Assembly: GCA_015680685.1 (NCBI GenBank)
Contig: MNCI01011152.1
Coordinates: forward strand, 208,541-272,540
From: Gnetum montanum
Taxonomy: Eukaryota > Streptophyta > Gnetopsida > Gnetales > Gnetaceae
Reading direction: 5' to 3'
Length of the DNA: 64,000 nt
The notes under the pieces were generated by a model, which worked only from the letters and a program-made list of their open reading frames with translations, was not told the origin of the DNA and made no database searches. A program made the translations under genes and the position numbers. Below, piece by piece: positions 33,343 through 45,680 of this stretch. Each line of letters opens with the position of its first letter. The stretch's first letter is position 1.

Positions 33343-34274
33343 TGATGAGTCATGTTACGTTGGCTACGTTGATGAGGCCTTGTTGACTGGGGCTCATCGA
33401 TGAGGCCTAGTTGACACATCTTACCATGTGTCGACAAGGCCCCATCGACGCAATGCGATTTTCTTGATTTTTGGCTATAAATATGTTCTTGTAGCTGCAT
33501 TTATGGCATAAGTAAATTGTAGTTGCAGTGGAGCTCTTGCATTTTTTCCATTTGAAAGTTAGAATTTTTCCTCTAAGTACCTGTAGCAGGAGTCATTGAG
33601 TGTATGGATCTTTATTCGAGCATTGTTGTACCTAAGCATGACAGTGTGTGCAGCAATGAAGATGAGCTTTCTGATAAACCTTGCAGCACTTTGGACAGAT
33701 TAGCTACTTTATTTATGCATTTACTGTTTCCAATTATTTATTAAATTTTTTAATTAGTTATTAAATATTTTCCAATTATTATATTAATGAGACAATTAAG
33801 CAAGATAGATTACACACATAAGTATGATTGCTTCAAGCATAACACATATTCACTTAGTAATCCCAGCAACGTTATTGCTTTGTATGCCTAGTAACGTAGC
33901 GCTTGGTCACCTAGTAGTGGATATGTGGGTTCAAGATGTGTACGGAAAGTGGGATCAGATGTTTATGTTAGAATTAGTTAAATGATTAGTTAATTAGTTA
34001 ATTTTGATTAGTTAATCAAATCCCTTTTTATCTACAATTCAAGCATCCAACTATAAAACATAAAAATGATAAAAATTGAATGCCTGAGTTACACTTAACC
34101 ATACCAATAAACGTCACAAGTGTAATTGTGAAGAAAACAATTGATCTTAAGGCTACATTCACTCCTAAAGGGCTAGTGCACTAGAAATAATAAGGTCCAT
34201 GGAATTTGACCAGATCGCACGTGAATGCTTTGTGATTCGTATGTTTGGGCATAGGGGTACCTCACCACTCATCA
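33343..34274 (+). repeat. 5' LTR of element C (subfamily 2)
   Basis: A 932-bp LTR, TGATGAGTCATG to CTCATCA. TATA-like CTATAAATAT at 33474-33483. The U3 contains repeated GATGAGGCC/CCCATCGACG motifs similar to those in the LTRs of A and B. Confidence 0.88.
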
Positions 34275-34275
34275 T

Positions 34276-34293
34276 TGGCACTATTGCCAGGGA
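34276..34293 (+). promoter_or_regulatory. Primer binding site of element C (tRNA-Asp type)
   Basis: TGGCACTATTGCCAGGGA, one base after the LTR, differs at only four positions from the complement of the plant tRNA-Asp 3' end. Confidence 0.85.
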
Positions 34294-34433
34294 CTTTGTT
34301 TGTGGAATATGTGCTATTTAGGTCTAAGTAAATACCATTATATCATTGTACGAACCTAAAGGTCAATATCATTTCCACTATACATAGAATTGTACATGCA
34401 CACTGATAATTTTATTTTGTTTTGTTTTGTAAA

Positions 34434-36880
34434 ATGTCTTCTTCTTCTCATAAGCATGAAGATACCAAACCACTGGTCCCACAAGAATGCAAGGTGGTAT
34501 ACACTCATCCAGATGAGTTTGTGCCAAATTTCACCTTCATGCTACATCAAGATGAACAAATGCGATGGCATGATATGGAGGGTGTCATCGTTTTTCCCAC
34601 CGATCGATTTGTGCCTGAAAAGCTATTCAAAACCCTTAAGAAGTTGGGCATAGCTGATCTTCACAAAGAATACTTTGTGGATGGATATGACACTCGAAAA
34701 TACTATCCCACTAAAACACAACATAAAAGAGATCAACATTAGGAGAAACTCCATGAAGCTACAAAGGTGAAACATTACACTAACCCCTTGTTCCTACTAG
34801 ATCAAGAGGACAATCAAGATCCTCCCTTAGAAGGTTCTCAACATGAATATTTTCGACCCCCTGCTACTAATGGTGAGGATGTGAAACTGACCCTATGATC
34901 GACTATTCATAAAATGGGTTCAGGAAAGGGTGATAGCCAAGGTAGGGACTTGGGCAAGCACCACAACAGTAAGGGATCTAAGGATGGTGATCATAATAAG
35001 CGTAAAAGTGGTGGTGACACCATAGTGGTGGTGGTGGCCCACCTTCCTTTTCATCCTCTTCATCTAATTCCAAACATTCTTCTTCATCTGATGGTTCTCA
35101 TAGAAGCCACAATCGAAACAACTATGATGAAGGTGATCAGTGAAATAGCAATGATCATGAAGGCCACCAAAACCAAAGGGGTGGCCAAAACCATCATCAG
35201 CGTCATCAATGCAACGATGATGATGAACCCTTATTAGCGACTCGAAGTATGCTCAACATTGCAGAGGCAATGAAAATCCCAACCAAGCATATGAAAGATA
35301 GCTAGATCAAGTGCCTAGATATGAACAATATCCCAAGATTTGAAGGGGGATACAATTCTTATCTACAAATACATCTACAAGCTTTTCAAGATGCCTATAC
35401 CTTATAGAACATAGAGAATGAGTGGCAAAAACTTAAACTTTTCCCAAAGACACTCATTAAGGAAGTTGAAAGTTGGTACCAATCCTTAGAGTGGAGTACC
35501 ATGTTAGAACTATTCAATGAAAAATACCAGATGTACTCTAAAGTGTCTAATCTGAGAAGGCAAATCCAAGACTAGAAATAAGTAGCACATGAACCCTTGA
35601 ATGCCACCATGGGTTGATATTATTCACTCCTACACCAATGCTCTAGCCATGGTTACTCTTAGAGGGAACAACTTTGCCACATCGTAGATGGGCTCAGAGT
35701 AGAAACAAGAAGAACCCTTGGGGTGTATGCCCAAGGAAGGTTGTATGTCATGAGAGATCATTAGATCCAAAGGTTAATTGAGTAAGTAGCAAAAGAAGAA
35801 GGTGAGCTATGAAAAAGGGAAAGTGCTGAATAGTATAATAGGGATCCTTCCATTAGAAAATGAGATGTCTGATTTTGTGATGAGGAGGAGTCACCACTTG
35901 ATGAAGTGGTGAACAAAAAGATCTTGCCCCTCCAAAAATCTATTTTTGATATTTCAACCAAGGTTAACAAGTTATGGGACTCTTTGAATGAAAAATTTCA
36001 AATTGCTTTGAAGATTGTTGAAGAATCCAAATAGCAAAATAGTCATCGTAATCACAAGAGGTGAAAAGAAGCTAAACATGCCTACCAAAGAGGTAAGGGC
36101 AAAGTTGCTGTAGTAAAGAAAGTTGTGGATTCTAACTCCGATGATGAAGCTAAATGTGACATATGCCAATATGAACATCCAAAGGGTTGTTGTCTTGTGA
36201 TGTCACATTTACAAGAGTCTAGAGTATATGCATTGAATCCTCACCTAGCATGTAGGCAAGCTCCAAGATGATTGCCTTACCCTCAAGGCAGTCCAACGTA
36301 ATTCCACCAACAGCAACAAGGTTACTACCCAAGTGGAACTCTCTACAACCTTATGAATAATACCAACAATGGGACCAACCACAATTGTGGGGAATGCCAC
36401 TGCTAAGGCAGCAATACCCTTATAGGCAACTAGATCCATACGAGTACTATGTTCAGTAGCCCATCTCCCCTAGCAGTTCTGCAAGTCATGCATCATTCTA
36501 GCATCACTATTACCCTCTAGAGTATCACCAACTACATTCACCATCTACTTGAGGGGAAAACCCATATCTGTATCCTTATCATCCTCCACATTCCTCTACA
36601 CCTACACCTACACCTCCACCATCAACCCAATTACCTCCTGCTCGATCTATGCAGGGAGAGAACCTTTCACAACCACAACAACAAAATGCTACAAGGGTTG
36701 TACACTCACAACCAATTTTTCAACCAGGTGTTCTAGATAATTAATCAAGGAAATAACCTTTCTTCTAGCCTAGCAGTCCTCTCTAGCCCTCACAACCTAC
36801 TCCACTGATTATCCTGCATCTCCATCATCCTCATCCTCTACATCAAATACCTTCAAGTACCCTTCAAACTAAGTGCCACC
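34434..36880 (+). pseudogene. Gag remnant of element C
   Basis: Starts MSSSSHKHEDTK at 34434 and stays open to 34742 (VVYTHPDEF, NFTFMLHQDEQ). A His/Asp/Ser-rich spacer follows (34910-35230), then the gag core from about 35265 (IPTKHMKDS, DMNNIPRFEGGYNS, EVESWYQSLEW, ELFNEKYQMYSKVSNLRRQI, HIVDGLRVETRRTLGVYAQG). The zinc knuckle CDICQYEHPKGCC lies near 36157-36195 and a Gln/Pro/Tyr-rich tail reaches about 36880. The start is chosen by conservation with G (43146) and B. Stops and frameshifts are frequent. Confidence 0.8.
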
Positions 36881-37660
36881 TAGGATCTGCACTATAATGC
36901 TAACTATGTTGTTTCTAACTAGATCAAGGTTGGCAACCTTCCTACAAAAAGATTTGATCTTGGAAGTCCACTCATTTATCTTCAGATTGCTGGATAAAAT
37001 CCATGCAAGGCTCTTCTTAACTCTGGTCCTAGAGTTAATCTCATCTCCCATGATATGTACAAGGCCTGGAACCTATCACCTCTTAAGAAGAGTGACATCT
37101 ATCTAGAATTAGCAGATTAGTTGATTACTATCCCTTTAGGAGTACATTGTGGCCATAGTTTGTGCATGGTCCTATCCTATTGAGTTTTTGGTAATTTAAC
37201 TGGATAACTGCAAAAGTGGCTTCCCCATCATCATGGGCTTAGTTAAGCACAGTCGATGTGTGAATGGGTATAATGGACTTATCTCTCAAACTATCTAAAG
37301 AAAATGAGCTAGGAAAAATTGAGAAGAAGTGTATTCCATGCATCATGTACAATGATAACAGGTGCAATTGCATGCAAAATATTTGGTTCATCAAGAGCAC
37401 ATACATTGAGGCATGCAATCAATGTGTATAAGAAATTAACATTCAAAGGTGTCTGTACATAGTAGCCACAACATAGGAGGGCACCTAGTGGCTAATAGCT
37501 GATTCAGATAATAGCACAATATGCATGGAACCAACTGAGAGCTTAACATGTGCATATGTTGAAGGTATGGACAAAATTGAACAATTTCATTTCCAACTCT
37601 CTAATGAAGATCATGATACCTGTTGGGAAGAGTTGAAAATCCCTTATCACTTCAAGTAGG
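36881..37660 (+). pseudogene. Protease remnant of element C
   Basis: Text NPCKALLNSGPRVNLISHDMY near 37000-37060 corresponds to the retropepsin active site, where LDSG or LDLG is expected; here Asp is replaced by Asn (LLNSG). Downstream LELADxLITIPLGV and further text to about 37560 match element G 45880-46420. The catalytic residue loss makes it inactive unless editing or another frame is invoked. Confidence 0.65.
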
Positions 37661-38818
37661 AGCCCTTAGAGCTAAAAAATTTAGAGTATGCATTTTTAAA
37701 GAATAGTAAACTAGTCATCATTAATGCCAAACTTACTCTTGAATCAAAAGAAAAGTTGTTGAAAGTGGTGAATAAATGGTCAATAACCTTTGCTTGGTCA
37801 TATCCAAAGCTAATAGGAATCGATTGGAGGATATGCCAGCATCGCATCTACATCAACCCAGCCATGAAGCCTAGAAGGTAGCCATAGAGGCAGCTAAACT
37901 CCAAATTAAAGTAAATCATCAAGGACGAGATAGAGAAACTCCTCAAGGTGGGGTTCATCTATCTAATTATGGATATTGACTAGGTTAGTTCACTCGTAAT
38001 TGTACTAAAGAAGGATGGTAAATGGTGGGTCTGCATCGAATTTAGGCTATTAAGTATAACAACATTTAAGGATCACTTTTCTTTGCCATTTGTGGATCAA
38101 GTATTAGACACCATATATGGGCATTGTTATTATAGCTTTTTGGACAGTTAACTGGCTATAACCAAATCCAAATTTCACCTAAAGATCATGCCAAGACAAC
38201 ATTCATGAGTTCCTAGGGGAGTTTTGCATATTGTATGATGCCATTTGGTTTGTGCAATGCCCTTGCAACATCTCAACACTTGGTCCTTAGTATCTTTCAA
38301 CAACAAATTGGTAGTGGTGTTGAAGTCTTCATGGATGACTTCTCCACCTATGGAGCTACCTTTGAGAAAGCCTTAGATTGACTTGAGCAAGTACTGAAGA
38401 GATGTGTAGAGACAAACCTACAACTCAACTGGCAAAAGAGCCATCTCATGGTCCAAGAAGGCATTCTGCTAGGGCACTGAATTTTGCAAAAAGGGATTGA
38501 GGTAGACCCAAAAAAGATAAGGATCATCCAAGGAATAACACACCAACTAGAGACCATTAAAGATGTTTGGTCATTGCTTGGACACATTGGCTACTACTAA
38601 CGATTTATTGAGAATTTCTCTAAGATTGCAAAGTCATTGGTAGAACTTAAAAAGAAAGCTACACCTTTAATTTTGACCAAGGAATGTGAACACACATTTC
38701 AACAATTAAAGAAGAAACTCATAGAAACATCAATCCTACAAGCACCAAATTGGTCCAAACCATTCCATATCATGACAGATGCATCTAACTATGCTTTGGG
38801 AGTAGTCCTGATGGCATG
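37661..38818 (+). pseudogene. Reverse transcriptase remnant of element C
   Basis: Fragments in order: KVVNKWSITFAWSYPKLIGI (about 37757), HRIYINPAMKP, IKDEIEKLLKVGFIYLI (about 37920), the dead cores VSSLVIVLKKDGKWWVCIEF, then MPFGLCNALATSQH, the catalytic box VFMDDFSTYG at about 38325-38355 with both Asp retained, VLKRCVETNLQLNWQKSHLM, VQEGILLGH, and ENFSKI. It ends in KPFHIMTDASNYALGVVLM at 38760-38816. FMDDFS and the EGI.LGH text point to the Athila group. Stops (for example 38378, 38478, 38598) disable it. Confidence 0.85.
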
Positions 38819-39256
38819 ATACTATTGGCCTATAGTCTTTAAGGATGCCCACCAATTCATCAAGTCTTGTAATTATTGTCAATGTGATAGGGGGATGACC
38901 ACTCACATGGAAGGTCCTCAATAGTGGATTCAACCACTAGAGCCTTTCAACATATGGGGCATTGATTTCATGGATCCCATCACACCCATGTCTAACAAGA
39001 AGGCATATATTATAGTGGTAGTTGACTACTACATAAAATGCAAAAAAGTGGTAGTTGTTATTAATTGTACATCATCCACTGCTGCCAAATTTATGCAACA
39101 AAATATTGTGAATAGGTTTGGGAGGCCACATTCACTAATTTTTGATAATGAAACTCATTTCATAGGTGCCACATTTAGAAAATTAATGCAACGCTTGGGG
39201 GTAGAACATAAATTAACACCTTACCATCCCTAAGCCAACAATCAAGCAGAGGTAAT
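38819..39256 (+). pseudogene. Integrase remnant of element C
   Basis: Begins abruptly with YYWPIVFKDAHQFIKSCNYCQ (zinc finger end, CxxC kept), then FNIWGIDFMDPITPMSN, the core VVVVINCTSSTAAKFMQQNI, LIFDNETHFIGATFRKLMQR and EHKLTPYHP. First and second catalytic Asp are present, but the frame is cut at 39256 by an LTR of another subfamily before the catalytic Glu region is complete. Confidence 0.82.
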
Positions 39257-40096
39257 TGATGAGTCATGGTCTATCAAGTCCTATTATTAGACCCCTATTA
39301 GGTACAAGATACCAGGTCTGATAGGTCTTGATATCGGGTACACGATATTTCATCACAAGCGATATCAAGTATGCAATATCGTGGTTCCTGTGTGGGCCTA
39401 TAAATACACATGTAGGCACATGGGAAGAGTCAATTTTTCAATAGTTAGTTTAGTGTTAGAGTAGAGTCTTTTTGTCATTTTTTCATCTCAACTCTTCTCT
39501 CCCAATGCATGCCCATAGTGTGATGATTGTAATTGTATGGCATCCTTTATTCGAGTGTGACGTACTTGGACACGCACATGACCGAAAATAAAGATCGAGA
39601 TTACTTCATCATTGTAGCATTCACTTAGTTTAAATTACTTAATTAATTATTGTTTTCATAGTTAATATCTCTTCACCCTAAACTCCTTAAACGTGGAATG
39701 AGTACGACTTAATCATGAGCATTTAAGTGTGACTACTTGGTAACCCAATAGTGTAGCTAGGATCTGCGCTTGGTAATCCTAGTAGTAGTTGTGCACGAGG
39801 TCCAAGATGTGTACAGATGATTAAGGAACGAATGCTCATCGCACTTAGGCTAGTTTAGATTCTCTCTTCCTATCTCCTATTAGTTTAGATTCTCTCTCCC
39901 TTTTCCTCCTAGCTTAGCTAAGATTATTTTCCATTGCCTCCAGGAGTAGCATTAGGGTAGGAACACATCATACACCTCACTCTGGACTAAACCATACATG
40001 ACAAGGAAAATACTAGTCCAAGTGGGAAGACAGCGAACTATGATCAATGAGTAACTATCTAGATACCACAACTAGCCCGTCTATGGATCTGTTGTG
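39257..40096 (+). repeat. Athila-like LTR, subfamily 1, 3' truncated
   Basis: Starts TGATGAGTCATGG; TATA-like CTATAAATAC at 39399-39408; AATAAAG near 39588. It is homologous to 2077-2947 up to about CCCGTCTATGG (40086), after which the last roughly 70 bases of the LTR are missing; what follows is minus-strand third-ORF sequence. Because its R/U5 differs from the LTR at 33343 it is not simply the 3' LTR of C. Confidence 0.8.
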
Positions 40097-41314
40097 ATCA
40101 TTAGGCTTCTCCTCCTAATTGTAAAGAAATTTTCCTCCTTAATGGATTGGTAAAAAGTGTGGACTACACAACATCATTGATGACCTAGAAGAGGTTTGAT
40201 TCATTCCTACTTCCCCAACTAAGAGATTTAGCTATTCTTTGTAAATGGCTCATTATAGGCCTATAATCTTGTGATGGTGGTGGTAGAACTTGTGGCTCTC
40301 ACTGTTGCACTAGTTCTTACCTGGGCTTCCTTTTAGGTTCTTGTTCTTACTTCTTCTCTAGTTCTTATTATTGTTCCTCACAAAAGTCTTTCCTTGGTGC
40401 TACTAGTTTGAGCAACTCAGAGAGAGAAGCATTCTAAGCCCTCCTAGGAATATCATTGGTGTACCCTAGGATTCTGATGCACTTGCAGAGCTTTCTAATT
40501 AGGCAAGGGAATGGAAGTGTCAAGTTCCTTACTTTTCCTTCCTCGAATCACCTTTGAATATCCATGAAGTATAACTAGGCAAGATTGACATTATATTTTC
40601 CCATCAAGATTGCACTTCCTTGAGCTACATAAGTTGATATTCTATTGGGCCCTTTAGTTGGGAAGAGATGGTAGGTGCCAATCTTAAAATTTTTCCTCTC
40701 TTCCAGAGTCAACTCGATGTATGTTTTATTGTCTTTGTTATACACTTGCTTCAATAACAACTTCCTAGTTTCTACATCAGACCTTATGGATAGATGCACC
40801 ACCTTGGCCCCCACATTTGGTAGGTTCAGAGTCTCTATGATTACCTTTACTAAAAAAGAGACAAAGACTTCATTGATGTTGACTGTGGTGCCCTCTTCCT
40901 TATTATGCCAAAATTAGTACATCTCACTAAGGTACCATTCCCCACTTTTAGAAAGAATGTGCCATAGAGGCAATGCTTGAAGTTGAGTTCTAACTACCTC
41001 AAGGGAAAATACCATGAATGGCTTGAAGTTCATTCCACAATGACCATGATCAACATGGATTTCTCCTAGATGGCTTCAAGGCATTCCTGGGACAATGTGA
41101 GGTGTTATCCTTGCACTGGAGCCTCTAGTTCTGCAACCTTCCCTTGGATCCATTGCCCTATAGCAGGAGCCTCTTAATGAATGCTAAAAAACTAGGCCTC
41201 CTATTCTTCAAGCTCGACTAGTGGACCTTGTTCTCTTAGTTGGCCTTTGCCACCTCTCAAAAATTTTCTTACACCTTGTGAAGTTCCTTGTTATCCCTCT
41301 CTTTTTGGGGCCAT
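40097..41314 (-). pseudogene. Third ORF remnant O (minus strand)
   Basis: Sense start ATGGCCCCAAAAAG at 41314 on the minus strand, preceded by ATTACAG. The longest frame is 40814-40575 (79 aa: MGAKVVHLSIRSDVETRKLL, FKIGTYHLFPTKGPNRISTY). Same post-pol ORF as in A and B; no domain recognised, no membrane segment. The parent element's pol is not present beside it. Confidence 0.45.
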
Positions 41315-41350
41315 CTGTAATCAATCAAGGATTTGATGTTACTAAGGTGT
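41312..41350 (-). promoter_or_regulatory. Putative 3' splice site before third ORF (O)
   Basis: Minus-strand ATTACAG immediately precedes the ATG at 41314. The branch-like sequence is weaker here (TTAGTAAC about 25 bases upstream). Confidence 0.3.
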
Positions 41351-41639
41351 TGTTATTTATCATTAATAGGTTTACACATTACTCATGAACTTAGTTGTAT
41401 TAATTTCTTTAGCTTATATGATTGTAGAGTTAGAAAAATCTCCAGAAAAATGCCCAAAAAGTGTTAACTTCATTTATGACCCTTTGCAATTGGCCTTTTT
41501 CCCCTTATGTATGACTTATAATGAAGGTTATGATCCCTTGGGTGAGAGAATTAGAGGTTTTGGCATTCATATGATTGATTTTTCATTAAAATACTTATGG
41601 TTTTTAAAATGCTTACCCCTTATAATACCTTCCAAGTGA

Positions 41640-42203
41640 TAAATTTCAAAAAATTAGTGCAAGTTTCCATGCAACCATCCTCCCCCAACTAAATTGAACA
41701 CTCCAAGTTCAACTAAGTTCAAAAACCATAAAAATCATAATGGTATGGAGCAAGATATTGTGTGTGGAAGTTGCTTGTGTAGAGCTCTTAGTTGAGAGAG
41801 AAGAATGCAAAAACTCCCATAGCTTCAAGTGATGATAATGAATTTTCTGAACACACAGGGGATCCTATTTATAGCTTTTTATGGACCTAATATTGAGCAC
41901 CAAGGAAGATGCGACAACACTATGTGACAAGGACCATTCATGATCATTGGATCTTCTCCCTTGCTCTTCAACTAAAAAAGGAGTTGGATGTTAGTTTTGT
42001 CTAAGGTGTTCAATTCTATTATCATGAACACCCAATTTTGTAAAAGATTGTAAATCCATACACTTGGGCACTTAGAGTCTATCTATTCCATATAAGCCAA
42101 TTTGCATGACAGTCAATAATCCCATACCTTCCAAGTATTTTGTAAGGAACTTGTTCCTTCTCTTGTTCACTTGAGAAGGAGTTTTTATTTTTTTGTTGAG
42201 TTA
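41640..42203 (+). mobile_element. 3' internal remnant of an Athila-like element before the LTR at 42204
   Basis: The last 90 bases (from GACAGTCAATAATCCCATACC at 42110) match the sequence before element A's LTR (1980-2076) and, in reverse complement, that beside element K's LTR (61306-61400), so this is the 3' end of a plus-strand element. 41650-42040 is unassigned; a minus-strand TATA-like CTATAAATAGGATCC lies near 41862-41877 and a T/C-rich CCTCCCCCAACT at about 41680, hinting at another small LTR or promoter remnant. Confidence 0.45.
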
Positions 42204-42985
42204 TGATGAATCATATTTTGCTTGACTCTGATATCAAAGCCCTAATATTGAGTATGTGATATTGGGTCCTAAGAAGCAATGTTAGATATCTAATATCATC
42301 GGTGTGTGCCAGCCTATATATATAGCACTTGGGCACACGATTTCCATATAGTTTTTATCATAGCATAGCAGAGTTCTTGTAGTTTCAATTTCCTAGACTT
42401 AGAATATTTTCCAAAGTACCTGCATCAAGAGTCATTGAGTGTATGGATCTTTATTCGAGCATTGTTGTACCTGAGCACAGTAATGTGTGTGGTAATAAAG
42501 ACAAGCTTTCTAATCAAACCTTGTAGCACCTTGGCTAGCTTAAATATTTTATTCATGCATTTAATGTTTTATGCAATTTCCTTTAATGCTCCTAAGTAAT
42601 TAAGCTAAAGTAAGCTAGTTCGATTAAATAGAAGTTAATTAAGCACATAAGTATGACTGCTTCGAGCATGTGTATGAAGCTTGATAATCACAACAACGCT
42701 TAACATTTGGTAACTGAGTAGCATTTTATGTGTTCAGGATGTGCACAGAAAGTGGGACCAAATACTTATGTTAGGGTAGTTAATTATTAATTAGCAACTA
42801 GATTAGTTAAATTGATTATAAATTGAGTTTCAATCTGTTGTTAATCATAGAAGAATAAAATATAAAATAATAAAAATCATGTGCCTCTATTACACTTAAC
42901 CATATTGTTAAGCTCCACAAGTGTGGTTGAGAAGACAGTAATTGCCATGATAAGGTTAGGCATAGGGGTACCTCACCGCTCATCA
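42204..42985 (+). repeat. 5' LTR of element G (subfamily 2), shared with an upstream element
   Basis: A 782-bp LTR from TGATGAATC to CGCTCATCA. TATA-like CTATATATATAG at 42313-42324; ATTCGAGCATTGTTGTACC as in the LTR of C. It has a 3' internal end on its left and a PBS on its right, so one LTR serves two internal regions. Confidence 0.85.
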
Positions 42986-42986
42986 T

Positions 42987-43004
42987 TAATGTCATTGTCA
43001 TGGA
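42987..43004 (+). promoter_or_regulatory. Degenerate primer binding site of element G
   Basis: TAATGTCATTGTCATGGA sits at the PBS position and keeps about 12 of 18 bases of the tRNA-Asp complement. Confidence 0.6.
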
Positions 43005-43145
43005 CCTTTAGTTGTTACATGTGCTATCTAAGACTCAGTAGAAATTATTCAAGATCATTGGAATGAACCCTAAAGTCATATCATACATTCAGATAACTAC
43101 AACAATTTTGAGAAGCACACTACATTTCTTATTTTCTAACACAAG

Positions 43146-45680
43146 ATGTCTTCTTCTCATAGGAATGATTCTCCACCTAAGTCTAAAAGAGTAAATTAGC
43201 AGGTGCCCCAATAATACCGAGTGGTATATGCTCATCTTGATGAGTACATATCTAATTTCACCTTCATCCTACACTAGGATGAACTACTGCGAAGGTGAGA
43301 CATGGAGGACAACATTATGTTGCTACCCAATCAATCCATTCCTACGATGCTCCAACAAACTCTTATGCAATTGGGCCTCTAGGAACTTCATGCTGAGTAT
43401 GTTGTGTAGGATAGTGACGCCAAGGATTATCATCCCATTGATGCACAATGTCTAAAGGATTAACAACTAGAGTAGCACTATGAATCTGCAAAGGGAAATT
43501 TGTTTAAAGATTTCCCATACTTGACATATCGAAAAGATGGTGGAGAACCCTTCTCTAGGGGTTTTCCATTTAGAGAGACTCCTCTCTTTGACTTCAATGA
43601 AGGAGGTCAAAACCAGAACCTACAATCAACGACCCATGATTTGGGTTCTAGCAAGAACGGATCTAATGACAAAGGGGGATCCAAGAAGAAGAGTCATGGT
43701 AGGGATGTGGATAAGAAACATGATCATGATCATGGACATTATCATCAAAGAGGGGATGGTAGGTACCTTAAGAATGCTAGTCCTTCTTCCACTTCACCTT
43801 CATCATCATCTTTCTCTTTTGGCTCTCAACATAGTTTGCTTCATGGCCTCGGGGGTATACCGGTGAAACTATATCATCATCATGATGGAGGTAACCAATA
43901 GGATCGAGATGATCATAGGGACCATCAAGCAAGTCAAGACCCGAGGTGCAGGCATTCAAGAAAGGCCCATTGCCATGAATGAAGGGATAACAAAGTGCAT
44001 CATAGACACAAGAATCATGGCCTTGATAAGCCTTTGCTTGCTACCTAATGCATGCTAAACATTGCATAGGCAGTGACAATTCCTACAAGGCACATTAAGG
44101 ATAGTTGAATCAAGAGGCTAGACATGAACAATATTCCTAGGTTCAAAGGAGGATATAACTCAGATCCATAGAACCATCTTCAAGCTCTCCATAATGCCTG
44201 TGCCTTACAAAATATAGAAAATGATTGGCAAAAGCTTAAGTTATTTCCTAGGATACTCATTAAAGAAGCAAAAAGCTAGTATTGGTCCTTAGAACTAAAA
44301 TCCATTAGATGGTAGAGTATAATGCTTGAACTATTCAATGACAAATATCAAACATACTGCCAAGTGTCCAACTTAAGGAGGTAGATCCAAGGATGGAAAC
44401 AAGGGATACATGAACCTTTGGATGCCACCATGTGCTGATACTATTCTCTATGCATAGATGTCCTAGCCATGGTTATTCTCAATAGAAGTAACTTTGCAAT
44501 ATCATAGATGGACTCCAATCAAAAATAAGGAGAACTCTTGGAGTCAATGCCCAAGGATTATTATTAAAATTAAGAGCCCATCAAATCCAAAGGCTAATTG
44601 AGTAGGTAGCAAAAGAAGAAGGAGAGTTGAGGAAATGCAAAAGTGTAGAAGAATACAATCGCGATCCTTCCATTCACAAGAGGGAGGTTCAATTTTGACA
44701 TTGAGAAGGAATCATCACTTGATGAGGTGGTGAACCAGAAGACCTTGTCGATTCAAAAATTAACCTTTAAAATTTCAAGGTAAATTAGTTATGGGACTCT
44801 ATGAATAGCAGATTTCAAGTTGTCTTGAAAATGCTTGAAGAGTCCAAAGAACAAGGTAGTGATCATGATCATAGGAGGTGAAAAGAAGCTAAATGTGCCA
44901 ATCAAAAGAGTAAGGGCAAAATTGTTGCAGTAGAGGAAGTTGTTGAAATTGAATTAGATGATGATGGTGAATGTGACATTTGCTAATATGAACATCCTAA
45001 GGGATGTTGCCCCATCATGTCACACTTAGAAGAGTCTAGGGTGTATGCTTTAAATCCATGACTAGTAAAAAGATAAATACCTAGAAGATTGTCTTATTCT
45101 CAAGGCAATCCTAGGTAGTTCCATTAGCAACAATAATATTATCCAAGTGGAACTCCACGACAACCATACGAGTAGTATCAATAGTGGTAGCAACCACAGT
45201 CATGGGCACTACCACTACTAAGGCAAGAATACCATTATAGACAACCTAATCCATATGAGTATTATGTTCAACAACCCATGTCTCCACGTGACTCTTCCAA
45301 TCATGTTTTTACATTCCAACATCACTGCTACCCTCTTGAATATTATCAAACTCATTCTCCACATTCATGGAGGGATACCAGTTTCTATCCTTATCCTCCT
45401 CCTATTCCTACACTTGTTCCTCCATCCTCAACATAGCTACTACCTACTCCATCTATGCAAGATGAACTTCTAGCCCAACTATAGTAACGTAATGCTACCA
45501 AGGCCGTTAATCTACAATTGGTTCATCAACCAAGTGGTTTAGATACTAGATCATAGAAAAGACCTTTTTTCTGATCTAACAATCCACCTAAGCCCTCACA
45601 TACACATGCGATTGGTAATCCTACTTCTCCATCTCTCTCTGCATCTAATTTCTTTGAGTCCCCTTCAAACTAAATATTGT
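43146..45680 (+). pseudogene. Gag remnant of element G
   Basis: Start MSSSHRNDSPPKSKR at 43146, then VVYAHLDEYISNFTFILH. The open frame 43500-43901 covers the charged spacer with KKSHGRDVDKKHDHDHGHYH at about 43678-43745. The core follows from about 44060 (IPTRHIKDS, LDMNNIPRFKGGYNS, ELFNDKYQTYCQVSNLRR). The zinc knuckle CDIC.YEHPKGCC (stop between) is near 44970-45010, followed by the Gln/Pro/Tyr-rich tail (NPYEYYVQQPMSPRDSSN). Many stops. Confidence 0.8.

Larger units (their letters stand above)
33343..39256 (+). mobile_element. Athila-like element C (5' LTR to integrase)
   Basis: Plus-strand element with 5' LTR, PBS, gag, protease, RT and integrase in the standard gypsy order. RNase H is deleted at about 38818 and everything after the integrase core is lost or displaced by the LTR at 39257. 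Multiple stops. Confidence 0.85.

Noticed and set aside
39257-40096. 3' LTR of element C
   Set aside because: U3, R and U5 belong to the other subfamily, it follows integrase with no spacer or polypurine tract, and its end is truncated.
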